Shown piece after piece: positions 35,234-44,313 of a DNA stretch of 64,000 nucleotides. Where the stretch lies: positions 1,612,001 to 1,676,000 of the forward strand of contig NZ_VCEJ01000004.1 of the NCBI RefSeq assembly GCF_005860805.1. Direction: 5' to 3'. Below the pieces are notes generated by a model. That model worked only from the letters and a program-made list of their open reading frames with translations. It ran no database searches and was not told where the DNA came from. Source of the DNA: Dyadobacter luticola (GTDB lineage: Bacteria; Bacteroidota; Bacteroidia; Cytophagales; Spirosomataceae). Each line of letters starts with the position of its first letter. The first letter of the stretch is position 1. The translations under genes were made by a program, and so were the position numbers.

Positions 35234-35945
35234 GCGGATAGATATACTTGAACAATACCAGGCCCAAACCAAATGTCTTGTAGCCCTGGATTCCATCATT
35301 TTTGGTTTTGACGGTGAGGAATTAAAATTGTTGCTCGTCAAAAGAGGTATAGAGGACGAAACCCACACGTGGTCGCTCATGGGCGGCTGGGTGCAGCCCG
35401 AAGAAAGTCTAGAAGGCGCGTCGTCCCGCATCTTATTTGAGCTGACCAACCTAACGGACATTTACCTTGAACAACTACATACCTTCGGCAGCCCGCACCG
35501 CGACCCGGTCGAAAGGACGGTTTCGGTAGCCTATTTTGCGCTGATCAATGTCGAGGACTACGATCACAAGATTTCCAAAAACTTTGAGGCACATTGGTTT
35601 TCCATGCAGGAATTGCCCAAGCTGCTTTTCGACCACGGCGCCATGGTGGATATGGCGATCCAGCATTTGAGGTACAAAGCTTCCCAGCATCCCATCGGTT
35701 TTGAATTATTGCCTGAAAAATTCACAATACCGCAGCTGCAAAAACTCTACGAAGCGATTTTCGGGACGGAGCTGGATAAGCGGAATTTCAGCCGTAAGCT
35801 GCTTTCTACCAATTTGTTGGTGAAGCTCGACGAGAAGCAGAAAGGTTATTCCAAAAAGGGCGCATTCTTCTACAAAATCGATGAAGAGAAGTACAAGAAA
35901 CACTTCAATAACTTCCTGAATTTTCTCCCTGGCAGCAGCTCCTGA
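35232..35945 (+). CDS. Nudix-domain transcriptional regulator (NrtR/AraR-like)
   Basis: 237 residues. The N-terminal Nudix domain (about 10-145) is followed by a winged-helix C-terminal part (about 155-237; FTIPQLQKLYEAIFGTELDKRNFSRKLLSTNLL), as in NrtR and Bacteroidota AraR. The Nudix box (MGGWVQPEESLEGASSRILFEL) keeps the glycines but has lost the REUXEE catalytic glutamates (R-I-L-F-E-L), so it is probably a sensor rather than a hydrolase. The GTG start is inferred from family N-termini. Neighbours do not reveal its regulon. Confidence 0.85.
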   Translation: MRIDILEQYQAQTKCLVALDSIIFGFDGEELKLLLVKRGIEDETHTWSLMGGWVQPEESLEGASSRILFELTNLTDIYLEQLHTFGSPHRDPVERTVSVAYFALINVEDYDHKISKNFEAHWFSMQELPKLLFDHGAMVDMAIQHLRYKASQHPIGFELLPEKFTIPQLQKLYEAIFGTELDKRNFSRKLLSTNLLVKLDEKQKGYSKKGAFFYKIDEEKYKKHFNNFLNFLPGSSS

Positions 35946-35977
35946 CCGCCTTATTTTCTCCTGAAAACGACCGAATG

Positions 35978-36008
35978 TTGTGTAAGCAGCCGCTTTTGAG
36001 CAACTTTG
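35978..36008 (+). promoter_or_regulatory. Putative marC promoter (-33 TTG, -7 CAACTTTG)
   Basis: TTG at 35978-35980, a 20-bp spacer, and CAACTTTG at 36001-36008 (one mismatch to TAnnTTTG). The transcript would start near 36015, so the ATG at 36030 is the start codon. Confidence 0.45.
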
Positions 36009-36029
36009 CAGGACAGACCCGGGAGCAAC

Positions 36030-36602
36030 ATGATATTTAATTTTAAAGAAATTGTTTCGGTTACCCTTATTCTTTTTTCAGTCATCGACGTGCTGGGTTC
36101 GCTGCCGGTAATTGTTGATTTCAGGAAAAAACTGGGCAGGATCGAGTCAGAAAAAGCGACGCTGGCGGCCGGGATTATCATGATCGTCTTCCTGTTTTTG
36201 GGTGAGCGTTTGCTGAGCCTTTTCGGGGTGGACGTCGCTTCTTTCGCTATCGCCGGCGCGATCATTCTTTTTTTGCTGGGTATGGAAATGGTGCTCGGGC
36301 GGAACATTTTCAAGCATGATAACATGGATGTGGGCGTAGCTTCCATCGTCCCGATTGCCTTCCCGATGATCGCCGGCGCGGCTACGATGACCACATTGAT
36401 TTCCCTGCGCTCGGCTTACCAGATACAGAACATTTTAGTAGGGATCATTCTCAATCTTTTTTTTGTATATCTCGTCCTGAAATCCTCCAACTGGATCGAA
36501 AAAAAGCTGGGTCAGGGTGGTACAGACATTCTCAGAAAGATTTTCGGGATCATTCTTTTGGCGATCGCCATCAAACTCTTCAAAGCAAACTTCTCAGTTT
36601 AA
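36030..36602 (+). CDS. MarC-family integral membrane protein
   Basis: About 190 residues with six hydrophobic segments. SVIDVLGSLPVIVDF in the first helix and VASIVPIAFPMIAGAATMTTLI in the middle are typical of the MarC/YchE family, whose function is not firmly known despite the name. I chose the ATG at 36030 rather than the upstream TTG at 36006 because that TTG lies within the likely -7 promoter box. The next gene starts 18 bp later. Confidence 0.88.
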   Translation: MIFNFKEIVSVTLILFSVIDVLGSLPVIVDFRKKLGRIESEKATLAAGIIMIVFLFLGERLLSLFGVDVASFAIAGAIILFLLGMEMVLGRNIFKHDNMDVGVASIVPIAFPMIAGAATMTTLISLRSAYQIQNILVGIILNLFFVYLVLKSSNWIEKKLGQGGTDILRKIFGIILLAIAIKLFKANFSV

Positions 36603-36620
36603 ACATTAATAAATATAAAA

Positions 36621-37085
36621 ATGCAACAACTTGACAGCCTGAACCAGGTAGCCGAATTCCACAAAACATTTAAACATCCGATTCTCGATAAGCCGACGAT
36701 ACCATCCGAAGAACGCAGCCGCTTGCGCGTAGCATTGCTGGCCGAGGAGCTGAAAGAACTGGAAGTGGCGATTCTGGAAAAAGACATTGTGGAAGTGGCG
36801 GACGCGCTTTGCGACTTGCAATATGTATTGTCGGGCGCGGTGCTGGAATTTGGTTTAGGTGAAAAATTCCGGACGCTTTTTGACGAAGTGCAGCGGTCGA
36901 ATATGTCGAAAGCTTGTCTGAATATTGAGGAAGCGGAGGCTACGGTAGCACATTATCAGGCAAAAGGTACTGAGTGTTATTTTAAGGAAGATAATGGTAA
37001 GTACCTGGTTTACAGAACTGCCGATGATAAAACTTTGAAGAATATCAATTATTCCCCGGCTGACCTGACTTCTATTTTAGGTTAA
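36621..37085 (+). CDS. MazG-like / phosphoribosyl-ATP pyrophosphohydrolase-like NTP pyrophosphatase
   Basis: 154 residues. LLAEELKELEVAILEKDIVEVADALCDLQYV has the EExxE...ExxD pattern of all-alpha NTP pyrophosphohydrolases, which bind Mg and cleave nucleoside triphosphates to monophosphates. It is not the HisE/HisIE enzyme by context since no histidine genes are nearby. The C-terminal 50 residues (CYFKEDNGKYLVYRTADDKTLK) form a conserved extension of this subgroup. A house-cleaning role against modified nucleotides is the likely function. It is close behind marC. Confidence 0.82.
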   Translation: MQQLDSLNQVAEFHKTFKHPILDKPTIPSEERSRLRVALLAEELKELEVAILEKDIVEVADALCDLQYVLSGAVLEFGLGEKFRTLFDEVQRSNMSKACLNIEEAEATVAHYQAKGTECYFKEDNGKYLVYRTADDKTLKNINYSPADLTSILG

Positions 37086-37103
37086 GGTTTCAAATTGACT
37101 ATC

Positions 37104-38339
37104 ATGACATCAGTTCTTGACCGTTTTCTGAGGTACGTCCAGATCGACACTCAGTCGGACCCGAATTCACCGAGTTTTCCGAGTACTTCCAAACAGCGAA
37201 ACCTGAGCAATTTGCTCGCGGTGGAGTTGCAGGAACTGGGTATTTCGGATGCGCACGTGGACGAGCACGGCTATGTTTACGCAACGATTCCGGCTAATTC
37301 TAGCAAAGAAAATGTGCCGGTAATCTGCTTTTGTTCGCACGTGGATACTTCGCCCGATGTGACGGGTGCCAGTGTGGTGCCGATCGTACATGAAAATTGG
37401 GACGGCTCGGACATTGTTTTGCCGGACGATCACAAGCAGGTTTTGCGGATTGGGGAACTGCATGATCTGGACACGCAGATCGGAAATGACATTGTGACAG
37501 CGAGCGGTGGAACATTACTGGGCGCAGATAACAAAGCCGGCGTGGCTGAAATTATGGCTGCGGCTGAGATATTAATGCATAATCCTGATTTGAAACATGG
37601 CACCATCAAAATCCTTTTCACGCCGGACGAAGAAGTGGGTCGCGGGACGGAAAAAGTGGATTTACAGAAGCTGGGAGCTGATTTTGGTTATACAGTCGAT
37701 GGCGAAGCAGTAGGAACATTAGAGGATGAAACATTCTCTGCCGATGCTGTGAAAATCACGATCCACGGGATAAGTACGCATCCGGGCTATGCGATCGGAA
37801 AACTGGAAAATGCTTTGAAAATCGGTGCAGAAATTCTAGCGCGACTGCCAAAGGATTCACTTTCTCCCGAAACGACCGAGGATAAGCAGGGTTTTATCCA
37901 TCCTGTACAATTCGAGGGGATTCAGGAAAAAGTAACATTGAGCTTCATAGTACGTGATTTCAATACGCCGGGTTTGAAGGAAAAAGAAGATTTCCTAAAA
38001 AAAATCATGGAAGAAGTGCTGGAACATTATCCACATTCTACCGGTGATTTTGAAGTGCATGAGCAATACCGGAACATGAAGGAAGTGCTCGATCAGCATC
38101 CGCAAGTCATTTCAAATGCATTAACCGCGATGGAAAAGGTAGGCCTAAGCCCGATTCGCCAAAGTATCCGCGGCGGCACCGACGGCTCGCGGCTTTCTTT
38201 TATGGGATTACCCTGCCCGAATATTTTCGCTGGCGAACATGCATTTCATTCCAAACTGGAATGGGTCTCCGTGCAGGATATGGAAAAAGCAGTGGAGGTG
38301 ATCGTAAGTCTGGCGCAAGTTTGGGAAGAAAACGCGTAG
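37104..38339 (+). CDS. pepT: Peptidase T (tripeptide aminopeptidase)
   Basis: About 411 residues of the M20 family. The first zinc-binding motif is CFCSHVDTSPD, the second LLGADNKAGVAEIMAA, and the catalytic glutamates are in LFTPDEEVGRGTEKV. The dimerisation domain (KITIHGISTHPGYAIGK) and late His in GEHAFHSKLEW follow. It releases the N-terminal residue from tripeptides in the cytoplasm. The frame opens with a TTG at 37095, but the ATG at 37104 (MTSVLDRFLRY) matches the family start. The RNase H gene begins 1 bp after its stop. Confidence 0.95.
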   Translation: MTSVLDRFLRYVQIDTQSDPNSPSFPSTSKQRNLSNLLAVELQELGISDAHVDEHGYVYATIPANSSKENVPVICFCSHVDTSPDVTGASVVPIVHENWDGSDIVLPDDHKQVLRIGELHDLDTQIGNDIVTASGGTLLGADNKAGVAEIMAAAEILMHNPDLKHGTIKILFTPDEEVGRGTEKVDLQKLGADFGYTVDGEAVGTLEDETFSADAVKITIHGISTHPGYAIGKLENALKIGAEILARLPKDSLSPETTEDKQGFIHPVQFEGIQEKVTLSFIVRDFNTPGLKEKEDFLKKIMEEVLEHYPHSTGDFEVHEQYRNMKEVLDQHPQVISNALTAMEKVGLSPIRQSIRGGTDGSRLSFMGLPCPNIFAGEHAFHSKLEWVSVQDMEKAVEVIVSLAQVWEENA

Positions 38340-38340
38340 T

Positions 38341-38973
38341 ATGGCAAAAAAAACCAAATTCTACGTCGTCTGGCAGGGAAGACAAACCGGCGTTTTTACG
38401 GATTGGAAAGAATGCGAAGCCCAGATCAAGGGCTTTGAGGACGCGCGTTATAAATCTTTTGACTCGTTGCAGGAGGCTGAAAAGGCCATCCAGCGCGATT
38501 ATTGGGAGTTTGTTACAAAAAAAGACAGTAAGCCGGTCCTCAAAGAAGCACCCCCGAATGTTGGAAAACCCATCAAAAACAGTATTGCCGTAGACGCGGC
38601 CTGGAACACGGCCACCGGCGATATGGAATATCAGGGCATTTACTACGGTACCGGCGACCGGATTTTTTTACAGGGACCATTTAAAGACGCGACCAACAAC
38701 ATCGGGGAATTTCTGGCAATTGTTCATGCGCTCGCTTATTTACAAAAAAAAGGCAGCGATCTGCCTATTTACAGCGATTCGCGCACGGCGATCAGTTGGG
38801 TGAAGAAGAAACACGCCAATACCAAATTGGTCCTGACGCCGCGTAACAAGCCTGTTTTTGAAATGCTGCAAAGGGCTGAGCGCTGGCTGGCTGAGAATCG
38901 TTTTTCCAATCCAATATTGAAATGGGAAACGGAATATTGGGGTGAGAATCCCGCGGACTTTGGACGAAAATAG
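38341..38973 (+). CDS. Ribonuclease H with N-terminal viroplasmin (hybrid-binding) domain
   Basis: 210 residues. The N-terminal FYVVWQGRQTGVFTDWKECEAQIKGF is the viroplasmin/caulimovirus domain, which binds RNA-DNA hybrids in eukaryotic RNase H1 and some bacteria. The C-terminal RNase H fold (about 75-210) has AVDAAWN, NNIGEFLAIVHAL, YSDSRTAISWV and EYWGENPADFGRK, which place the D-E-D-D set. It removes RNA from hybrids in the cytoplasm. It sits tightly between pepT (1 bp) and trmN6 (3 bp), so the three are probably one transcript. Confidence 0.93.
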   Translation: MAKKTKFYVVWQGRQTGVFTDWKECEAQIKGFEDARYKSFDSLQEAEKAIQRDYWEFVTKKDSKPVLKEAPPNVGKPIKNSIAVDAAWNTATGDMEYQGIYYGTGDRIFLQGPFKDATNNIGEFLAIVHALAYLQKKGSDLPIYSDSRTAISWVKKKHANTKLVLTPRNKPVFEMLQRAERWLAENRFSNPILKWETEYWGENPADFGRK

Positions 38974-38976
38974 GCG

Positions 38977-39699
38977 ATGGCAAAAAATTCAAGTTTCCAG
39001 TTCAAACAATTTACGATCCAACAGGATCAATGTGCGATGAAAGTCTGCACGGACGCCTGCGTGCTGGGCGCCTGGGCCGATGTGGTTGACGCTGACCGCA
39101 TTCTAGACATTGGCGCGGGAACCGGCTTGTTATCCTTAATGGTAGCCCAGCGAAATTCCTACGCGATGATCGACGCGGTCGAAATTGATGCGGAAGCTTT
39201 TTACCAGGCGGGGGAGAATGTTGAAAAGAGCCCTTTTCATGAGCGGATCACGCTCTATCATTCAGCTGTCCAGGAATTTGAAACCGAGCATCATTACGAT
39301 GTGATCATTACGAACCCGCCCTTTTTTCAGGCCGACTTATTATCCCCGGTCGACCAGAAAAATCTCGCGCGGCATGCCGGTTCACTGGGTTTTGAGGAAT
39401 TACTGCAGACGATCGAAAGGTTGTTAAAGCCTGACGGACGTTTTAACATTCTGCTGCCCGTCGAAGAAGGGAATATATTCCGGAAAAAAGCGGAGGCCGC
39501 GGGCTGGCATTTGACCAAAGAACTAAACCTCTGCCACCAAGAGGATAAAAAGGCTTTCCGGCAGCTGATGACATTCAGCAAGCAACATTTGGCAGAAAAC
39601 GAGCCCGAGGCAGAAACCTTGCATATCTATCAGGAAGACGGAAAAACGTATCATCCGGCATTTAAAGACTTGCTGAAAGACTTTTATTTAATATTTTGA
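38977..39699 (+). CDS. trmN6: tRNA1(Val) (adenine(37)-N6)-methyltransferase
   Basis: A 240-residue SAM-dependent methyltransferase. Motif I is ILDIGAGTGLLSLMVAQ and the catalytic motif IV is IITNPPFF, the N-P-P-[FY] of N6-adenine methylases; FKQFTIQQDQCAMKVCTDACVLGAW is the typical YfiC/TrmN6 beginning. It modifies A37 of tRNA1(Val). It begins 3 bp after the RNase H gene. Confidence 0.92.
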   Translation: MAKNSSFQFKQFTIQQDQCAMKVCTDACVLGAWADVVDADRILDIGAGTGLLSLMVAQRNSYAMIDAVEIDAEAFYQAGENVEKSPFHERITLYHSAVQEFETEHHYDVIITNPPFFQADLLSPVDQKNLARHAGSLGFEELLQTIERLLKPDGRFNILLPVEEGNIFRKKAEAAGWHLTKELNLCHQEDKKAFRQLMTFSKQHLAENEPEAETLHIYQEDGKTYHPAFKDLLKDFYLIF

Positions 39700-39759
39700 T
39701 CAGGAAAAACACGACCTTTGCACCTTCGTTCCAGAGGACATTGCCAGTAAGATAAGTTC

Positions 39760-40731
39760 ATGACCCTATCAGCTATTCAGATTTCAGTTGTTATCCCGCT
39801 TTACAATGAGGACGAATCATTGCCGGAGCTCAGCGAGTGGATCGCCAGGGTAATGCTGGAAAATGGGTATTCCTACGAGGTGCTTTTCGTGGACGACGGC
39901 AGTAAAGACCGCTCCTGGGACGTAATTAAGGAACTTTCTGCCAATGATCCGCATATTCGCGGCTTTCGTTTTGTCCGCAATTATGGCAAGACTGCTGCAT
40001 TACAAACTGCTTTTCAGGCCGCGAGGGGCGATGTGGTGATCACGATGGACGCCGATTTGCAGGATAGTCCCGACGAGATTCCGGAGCTTTATAATATGAT
40101 CGCGGTTGATAAATTTGACCTGATATCCGGCTGGAAGAAAAAACGCTACGATCCGATCACCAAAACGGTCCCGACCAAAATTTTCAATGCGGCTACCCGG
40201 AGCATTTCCGGCGTGTCGCTCCACGATTTTAACTGCGGCTTGAAAGCGTACCGGAAAGATGTTGTGAAAAACATTACGATTTACGGCGAAATGCACCGCT
40301 ACATCCCGGTGATCGCTAAATGGAACGGTTTCGCGAAGATCGGGGAGAAAGTGGTTCAACACCGCGCGCGAAAGTATGGGCATACGAAATTTGGTTTAGA
40401 GCGCTTCATTTTCGGGTTTTTGGATTTGCTTTCAATAGCCTTTGTGAATAAGTTTGGACGCAGGCCGATGCATTTGTTCGGCAGTCTGGGAACCCTTATG
40501 TTTTTTCTGGGAAGCGTTATCGCTTTCTGGCTTCTTGGCCGAAAAATCTATAACATTTACCATTTGCTGCCTTACCGAAATGTGACGGACAACCCCCTGT
40601 TTTTTCTTGCGCTGGTCGCAATTATGGTGGGTTCACAATTGTTTCTTGCCGGATTTTTAGGGGAACTGTTTGTTAAACAATCTGTTTCTAAAACCGGGGA
40701 CTACAATGTTTCCGAGCGGGTAGGGGCGTAA
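39760..40731 (+). CDS. Polyprenyl-phosphate-type family 2 glycosyltransferase (GtrB/DPM1-like)
   Basis: 323 residues. The GT2 domain has VVIPLYNEDESLPEL, VDDGSKDRSW and MDADLQDSPDEIPEL, and two membrane helices lie near the C-terminus (about 235-310). It is predicted to load a sugar from a nucleotide donor onto polyprenyl phosphate in the inner membrane. It is similar in build to the second half of the fusion at 21277-23271. It is not adjacent to a flippase or GT-C gene. The upstream gap holds ACCTTTGCA, close to the -7 box pattern. Confidence 0.9.
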   Translation: MTLSAIQISVVIPLYNEDESLPELSEWIARVMLENGYSYEVLFVDDGSKDRSWDVIKELSANDPHIRGFRFVRNYGKTAALQTAFQAARGDVVITMDADLQDSPDEIPELYNMIAVDKFDLISGWKKKRYDPITKTVPTKIFNAATRSISGVSLHDFNCGLKAYRKDVVKNITIYGEMHRYIPVIAKWNGFAKIGEKVVQHRARKYGHTKFGLERFIFGFLDLLSIAFVNKFGRRPMHLFGSLGTLMFFLGSVIAFWLLGRKIYNIYHLLPYRNVTDNPLFFLALVAIMVGSQLFLAGFLGELFVKQSVSKTGDYNVSERVGA

Positions 40732-40789
40732 ATTTCCATTTTTGAAATAAAAAGAAATTCATAATTACAAGTTATCTATTACACAAATA

Positions 40790-41401
40790 ATGATCGCAAA
40801 CGTACACAAAGCCCATCCCTGGCATGGCATTCCGATGGGGGACAACGCACCTGAACTAGTAACCGCCTTTATTGAGATTGTTCCGACCGATACCGTTAAA
40901 TACGAGATTGACAAAGTGACCGGCTACCTGAAAATCGACCGGCCGCAAAAATACTCCAACATAGTCCCAGCACTTTACGGTTTTATCCCAAAAACTTATT
41001 GTGCCGAAAAAATTGCGAAACTGGCGCGGGAACGTTCTGGTCGCGAGGTGACGGAAGGTGATGGTGACCCGCTGGATATCATTGTGTTATGTGAAAAAAT
41101 CATTTCACACGGAAATATTCTTTGTGAGGCAAAACCGATCGGCGGGATTCGTCTGCTCGATGGTGGCGAGGCGGATGACAAGATCATTGCAGTTTTGAAA
41201 GGCGATGAAGTGTATGGCGGATATTCGGACATCAACGAACTTCCGGAAGGAATTGTGGAGCGTCTGAAACATTACTTTCTGACCTACAAAAACCTGCCGG
41301 GCGAAAAGGCCAAAATCGAGATCACGAATGTTTATGGCAAGGAGGAGGCGCACGAGGTAATTCATACCTCGGTGGAAGATTACAAGCATTCTTACTACTG
41401 A
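40790..41401 (+). CDS. ppa: Inorganic pyrophosphatase (type I)
   Basis: 203 residues. The signature [10 protein letters not shown] holds the metal-binding aspartates, with further residues in [15 protein letters not shown] and [11 protein letters not shown]. It hydrolyses pyrophosphate in the cytoplasm and drives biosynthetic reactions. It is slightly longer than the E. coli enzyme, as usual for Bacteroidota. It is followed by prfC after 22 bp. Confidence 0.95.
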   Translation: MIANVHKAHPWHGIPMGDNAPELVTAFIEIVPTDTVKYEIDKVTGYLKIDRPQKYSNIVPALYGFIPKTYCAEKIAKLARERSGREVTEGDGDPLDIIVLCEKIISHGNILCEAKPIGGIRLLDGGEADDKIIAVLKGDEVYGGYSDINELPEGIVERLKHYFLTYKNLPGEKAKIEITNVYGKEEAHEVIHTSVEDYKHSYY

Positions 41402-41423
41402 GATTTCAGGTACAAGGCTTTAT

Positions 41424-43019
41424 ATGAGTAACATACAAGAAATAAAAAAACGCCGCACGTTTGCGATCATTAGTCACCCGGATGCCGGGAAAACGACTTT
41501 GACTGAAAAGCTGCTGCTTTTTGGGGGCGCGATCCAGACTGCGGGTGCGGTAAAATCCAACAAGATCAAGAAGACGGCTACTTCCGATTTCATGGAAATC
41601 GAGAAGCAGAGAGGTATTTCGGTGGCTACGTCGGTAATGACTTTTGAGTATAAAGATCTGCTGATCAACATTCTCGATACACCCGGTCACAAGGATTTTG
41701 CCGAAGATACTTACCGCACATTGACCGCCGTGGATAGTGTAATCCTGGTGGTGGATTGTGTGAAAGGCGTGGAGGAACAGACAGAACGTTTGATGGAAGT
41801 GTGCCGGATGCGCAATACGCCGGTGATTATTTTTATCAACAAGCTGGACAGGGAAGGTCAAAACCCGTTTGAGCTGCTGGATGAGCTGGAAAACAAGCTG
41901 AACATTCGTGTTCGCCCGCTCACCTGGCCGATCAATATGGGCGCCAATTTTAAAGGAGTTTACAGCCTGTACGAACAAATGCTGTATTTCTTTAAAATCA
42001 ATAAAACCAAAATCGAGAATGATGTCGCCAAGGTAAGTCTGGACGACGACACCCTGGTGGACCTCGTGGGAGAAAAGGATGCGGAGCAGCTTACCGAAGA
42101 TGTGGAGCTCGTAGAAGGTGTTTATGACGCGTTTTCCGAAGAGGCTTATCAAAAAGGTCAGCTGGCGCCGGTATTCTTCGGCAGTGCGATCAATAACTTC
42201 GGTATCAAGGAGTTACTTGATACATTCTGCGATATTTCTCCGATCCCTCAGCCACGGCCGACGGATGTACGCGAAGTAGAACCGACCGAGTCAAAATTCA
42301 CCGGTTTTGTTTTCAAAATCCACGCAAACCTCGACCCGCGTCACCGCGACAGAATCGCATTCTTGCGGATTTGCTCGGGTAAATTCGAGAGAGGTAAGTT
42401 TTACAAACACGTCAGATTAGGCAAGGATGTGCGGTTTTCAAGTCCGTTTACATTCATGGCTTCCGATAAAAGTGTGATGGACGAAGGCTTCCCCGGCGAC
42501 GTGGTAGGACTGTACGATACTGGTAGTTTCAAAATCGGTGATACCTTGACGGAAGGTGAAAACCTGCAATTTTCGGGTATACCAAGCTTTTCTCCGGAGA
42601 TTTTCAAGGAGTTGATCAACATGGACCCAATGAAATCCAAGCAGTTGGAAAAAGGGATCCAGCAGTTGACGGACGAAGGTGTAGCCCAGCTTTTTACATT
42701 GGATTTGGGTAACCGGAAGATCGTTGGAACTGTGGGGGAACTTCAATTTGACGTAATCCAGTACCGCCTCGAACATGAATACGGCGCGAAATGCCGCTGG
42801 GTACCGATGAGCGTTTCCCGCGCCTGCTGGCTCACAGCAGACGAGAAACCGGCGATGGACCAGTTTATTCGCTTAAAAGGTAACCAGATCGCTTACGACA
42901 AAGACCGCAACCCGGTCTTCCTGGCGGAATCAGAATGGATGATCCGGATGAACCGCGAGAATAACCCGGCGATCCATTTCCATTTTACGTCGGAATTTAA
43001 GACGGAAATGGCGATATAA
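41424..43019 (+). CDS. prfC: Peptide chain release factor 3
   Basis: A 531-residue translational GTPase. G1 is [10 protein letters not shown]3 is [14 protein letters not shown] and G4 is NKLDREG; the stretch [32 protein letters not shown] is specific to RF3 and distinguishes it from EF-G. RF3 recycles RF1 and RF2 after termination. It is followed by a strong terminator. Length matches the family. Confidence 0.97.
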   Translation: MSNIQEIKKRRTFAIISHPDAGKTTLTEKLLLFGGAIQTAGAVKSNKIKKTATSDFMEIEKQRGISVATSVMTFEYKDLLINILDTPGHKDFAEDTYRTLTAVDSVILVVDCVKGVEEQTERLMEVCRMRNTPVIIFINKLDREGQNPFELLDELENKLNIRVRPLTWPINMGANFKGVYSLYEQMLYFFKINKTKIENDVAKVSLDDDTLVDLVGEKDAEQLTEDVELVEGVYDAFSEEAYQKGQLAPVFFGSAINNFGIKELLDTFCDISPIPQPRPTDVREVEPTESKFTGFVFKIHANLDPRHRDRIAFLRICSGKFERGKFYKHVRLGKDVRFSSPFTFMASDKSVMDEGFPGDVVGLYDTGSFKIGDTLTEGENLQFSGIPSFSPEIFKELINMDPMKSKQLEKGIQQLTDEGVAQLFTLDLGNRKIVGTVGELQFDVIQYRLEHEYGAKCRWVPMSVSRACWLTADEKPAMDQFIRLKGNQIAYDKDRNPVFLAESEWMIRMNRENNPAIHFHFTSEFKTEMAI

Positions 43020-43036
43020 GTTTTTTCAAATGCATT

Positions 43037-43073
43037 AAAAAAGGAGGCTGATTTGGATTCAGTCTCCTTTTTT
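43037..43073. terminator. Bidirectional terminator between prfC and the Spy-like gene
   Basis: Arms at 43037-43051 and 43059-43073 pair over 15 bp (one G-T pair) around a 7-nt loop, with A-run on one side and T-run on the other. It can serve both convergent genes. Confidence 0.85.
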
Positions 43074-43091
43074 AGTTTGTTGATCAGTGTA

Positions 43092-43496
43092 TTAGTTGTT
43101 GGTGCCTCCGCCGTCTGCTCCTGGTGCCGCGCCGCCTCTCGGACCTCCGTTTCCACCACCCCGGTTATTCCGTCGATCTTCTAGCATGGTTTTGTATTTT
43201 TCCTGCTGCTCAACGGTCAATATTTTCGCGATTTCAGTGTTGAATGTTTCCATCGAAGCCCGCATTTGCTCACGGTCCATTTTCTGTGAATCGCGCATCT
43301 CCTGCATTTTTTTCGCGCGCGCCAGGCTCAGGTCGTACACCTGTTTTTTCTGGTCATCCGAAAGTTTCAGGTTTTCGGTCAAAGTTTTAGTCTGATTTTC
43401 AGCACGTGCCTCCGGCGTCATCCCTGAATCTCCGCGTTGTGCAAAAGCCGTCATGCTCGCAAACGCCAGCAAAAAGGCAAACATTGTTTTTCTCAT
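43092..43496 (-). CDS. Secreted Spy/CpxP-like helical protein with glycine-rich tail
   Basis: 134 residues with a signal peptide ending in AFAQ. The middle (LTENLKLSDDQKKQVYDLSLARAKKMQEMRD...ILTVEQQEKYKTMLEDRR) is a helical Spy/CpxP-like pattern, with the recurring L-T-x-x-Q motif, as in periplasmic chaperone-type proteins. The last 25 residues are Gly/Asn/Pro-rich and low in complexity. It may bind misfolded proteins or metals in the periplasm, but Bacteroidota have many such genes with no known role. Confidence 0.75.
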   Translation of the reverse strand: MRKTMFAFLLAFASMTAFAQRGDSGMTPEARAENQTKTLTENLKLSDDQKKQVYDLSLARAKKMQEMRDSQKMDREQMRASMETFNTEIAKILTVEQQEKYKTMLEDRRNNRGGGNGGPRGGAAPGADGGGTNN

Positions 43497-43566
43497 GGTT
43501 ACAAAGTTTAGATACCCGGGTTAGAGGCTAAAATCGTGCCTGGGTTTAAAGCAGTTGCGGATTTTT

Positions 43567-44307
43567 TCAATAAAACATTTTCACCGCCAGGGCCACGGCA
43601 ATTGCGCAAGTGTAGCTCATCAAAGTCCCGACAAGCACATACTCCGATTTTTTGCTGATGTACGCGGCCGAGGTGCCTTCCGCGGTTTTATCATTGTATC
43701 TCAAAAGTGATTTCGCTGCAATCAAAAAGCCGATCGCTGCAAACTGGCTGACAAGTACAAAAACGAAGATCAGTAGTCTTTCCGACATGCCTATCCACCG
43801 GCCTGCATTGGCCAGGTTATCATTGGCCTCGGGTACCAGCGTGGCCAATTCTTCGCGCCAGGGCCGGGTAAGTATACCTACCAGGAATGAAATCGGTGAT
43901 AATGTGAGCAGCGCGCCCGAAAGTATGGCCAGTGTTTTGGGCGTATAAATCCAGTTTTTAAATGTTTCAAAACCGGCCGGCACATTGTGGGTGATCAGCA
44001 GCGCGGTGATGATAATGCTGATCAAATGTGCCGCCTGGTCGCCGACAAACCAGGTAATGCTGCCTTTTTTATCCAGACTCACTTTGAAAATATCAATCAT
44101 GCCGTGGGCGATGCCTAACAGTATGGCGGGCAGCGGGTTATCCCAGTGTCCGAGCAGGATATAGGAAACTACAATGACGAGCAGAATGTGGAAATAAAGG
44201 TATTTCGAGCGAAATGATTTTTCTTTTTTGTCAACCACCCAGGAAGTAGGCTGCCAGTAAAAATCGACGATAATGTGGGCCAGAAGCAGCAGGAGAAATT
44301 CCTTCAT
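43567..44307 (-). CDS. DUF3307 integral membrane protein
   Basis: 246 residues with about seven membrane segments. Conserved polar residues lie within or next to helices: AHIIVDF (H11, D15), GIAHGMIDIFK and FVGDQAAHLI. This H-x3-D repeat suggests metal coordination in the membrane, as in the YdjM/DUF457-like putative hydrolases, but this is inference. It starts 6 bp after the satD stop on the same strand, so both are one operon under the repeat-rich promoter. From memory, DUF3307 and SatD genes are often neighbours in bacteria. Confidence 0.83.
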   Translation of the reverse strand: MKEFLLLLLAHIIVDFYWQPTSWVVDKKEKSFRSKYLYFHILLVIVVSYILLGHWDNPLPAILLGIAHGMIDIFKVSLDKKGSITWFVGDQAAHLISIIITALLITHNVPAGFETFKNWIYTPKTLAILSGALLTLSPISFLVGILTRPWREELATLVPEANDNLANAGRWIGMSERLLIFVFVLVSQFAAIGFLIAAKSLLRYNDKTAEGTSAAYISKKSEYVLVGTLMSYTCAIAVALAVKMFY

Positions 44308-44313
44308 GAGGGT

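Noticed and set aside
41406..42152. 248-codon open frame opposite prfC
   Set aside because: Shadow of a strongly conserved gene; no recognisable domain in its translation.
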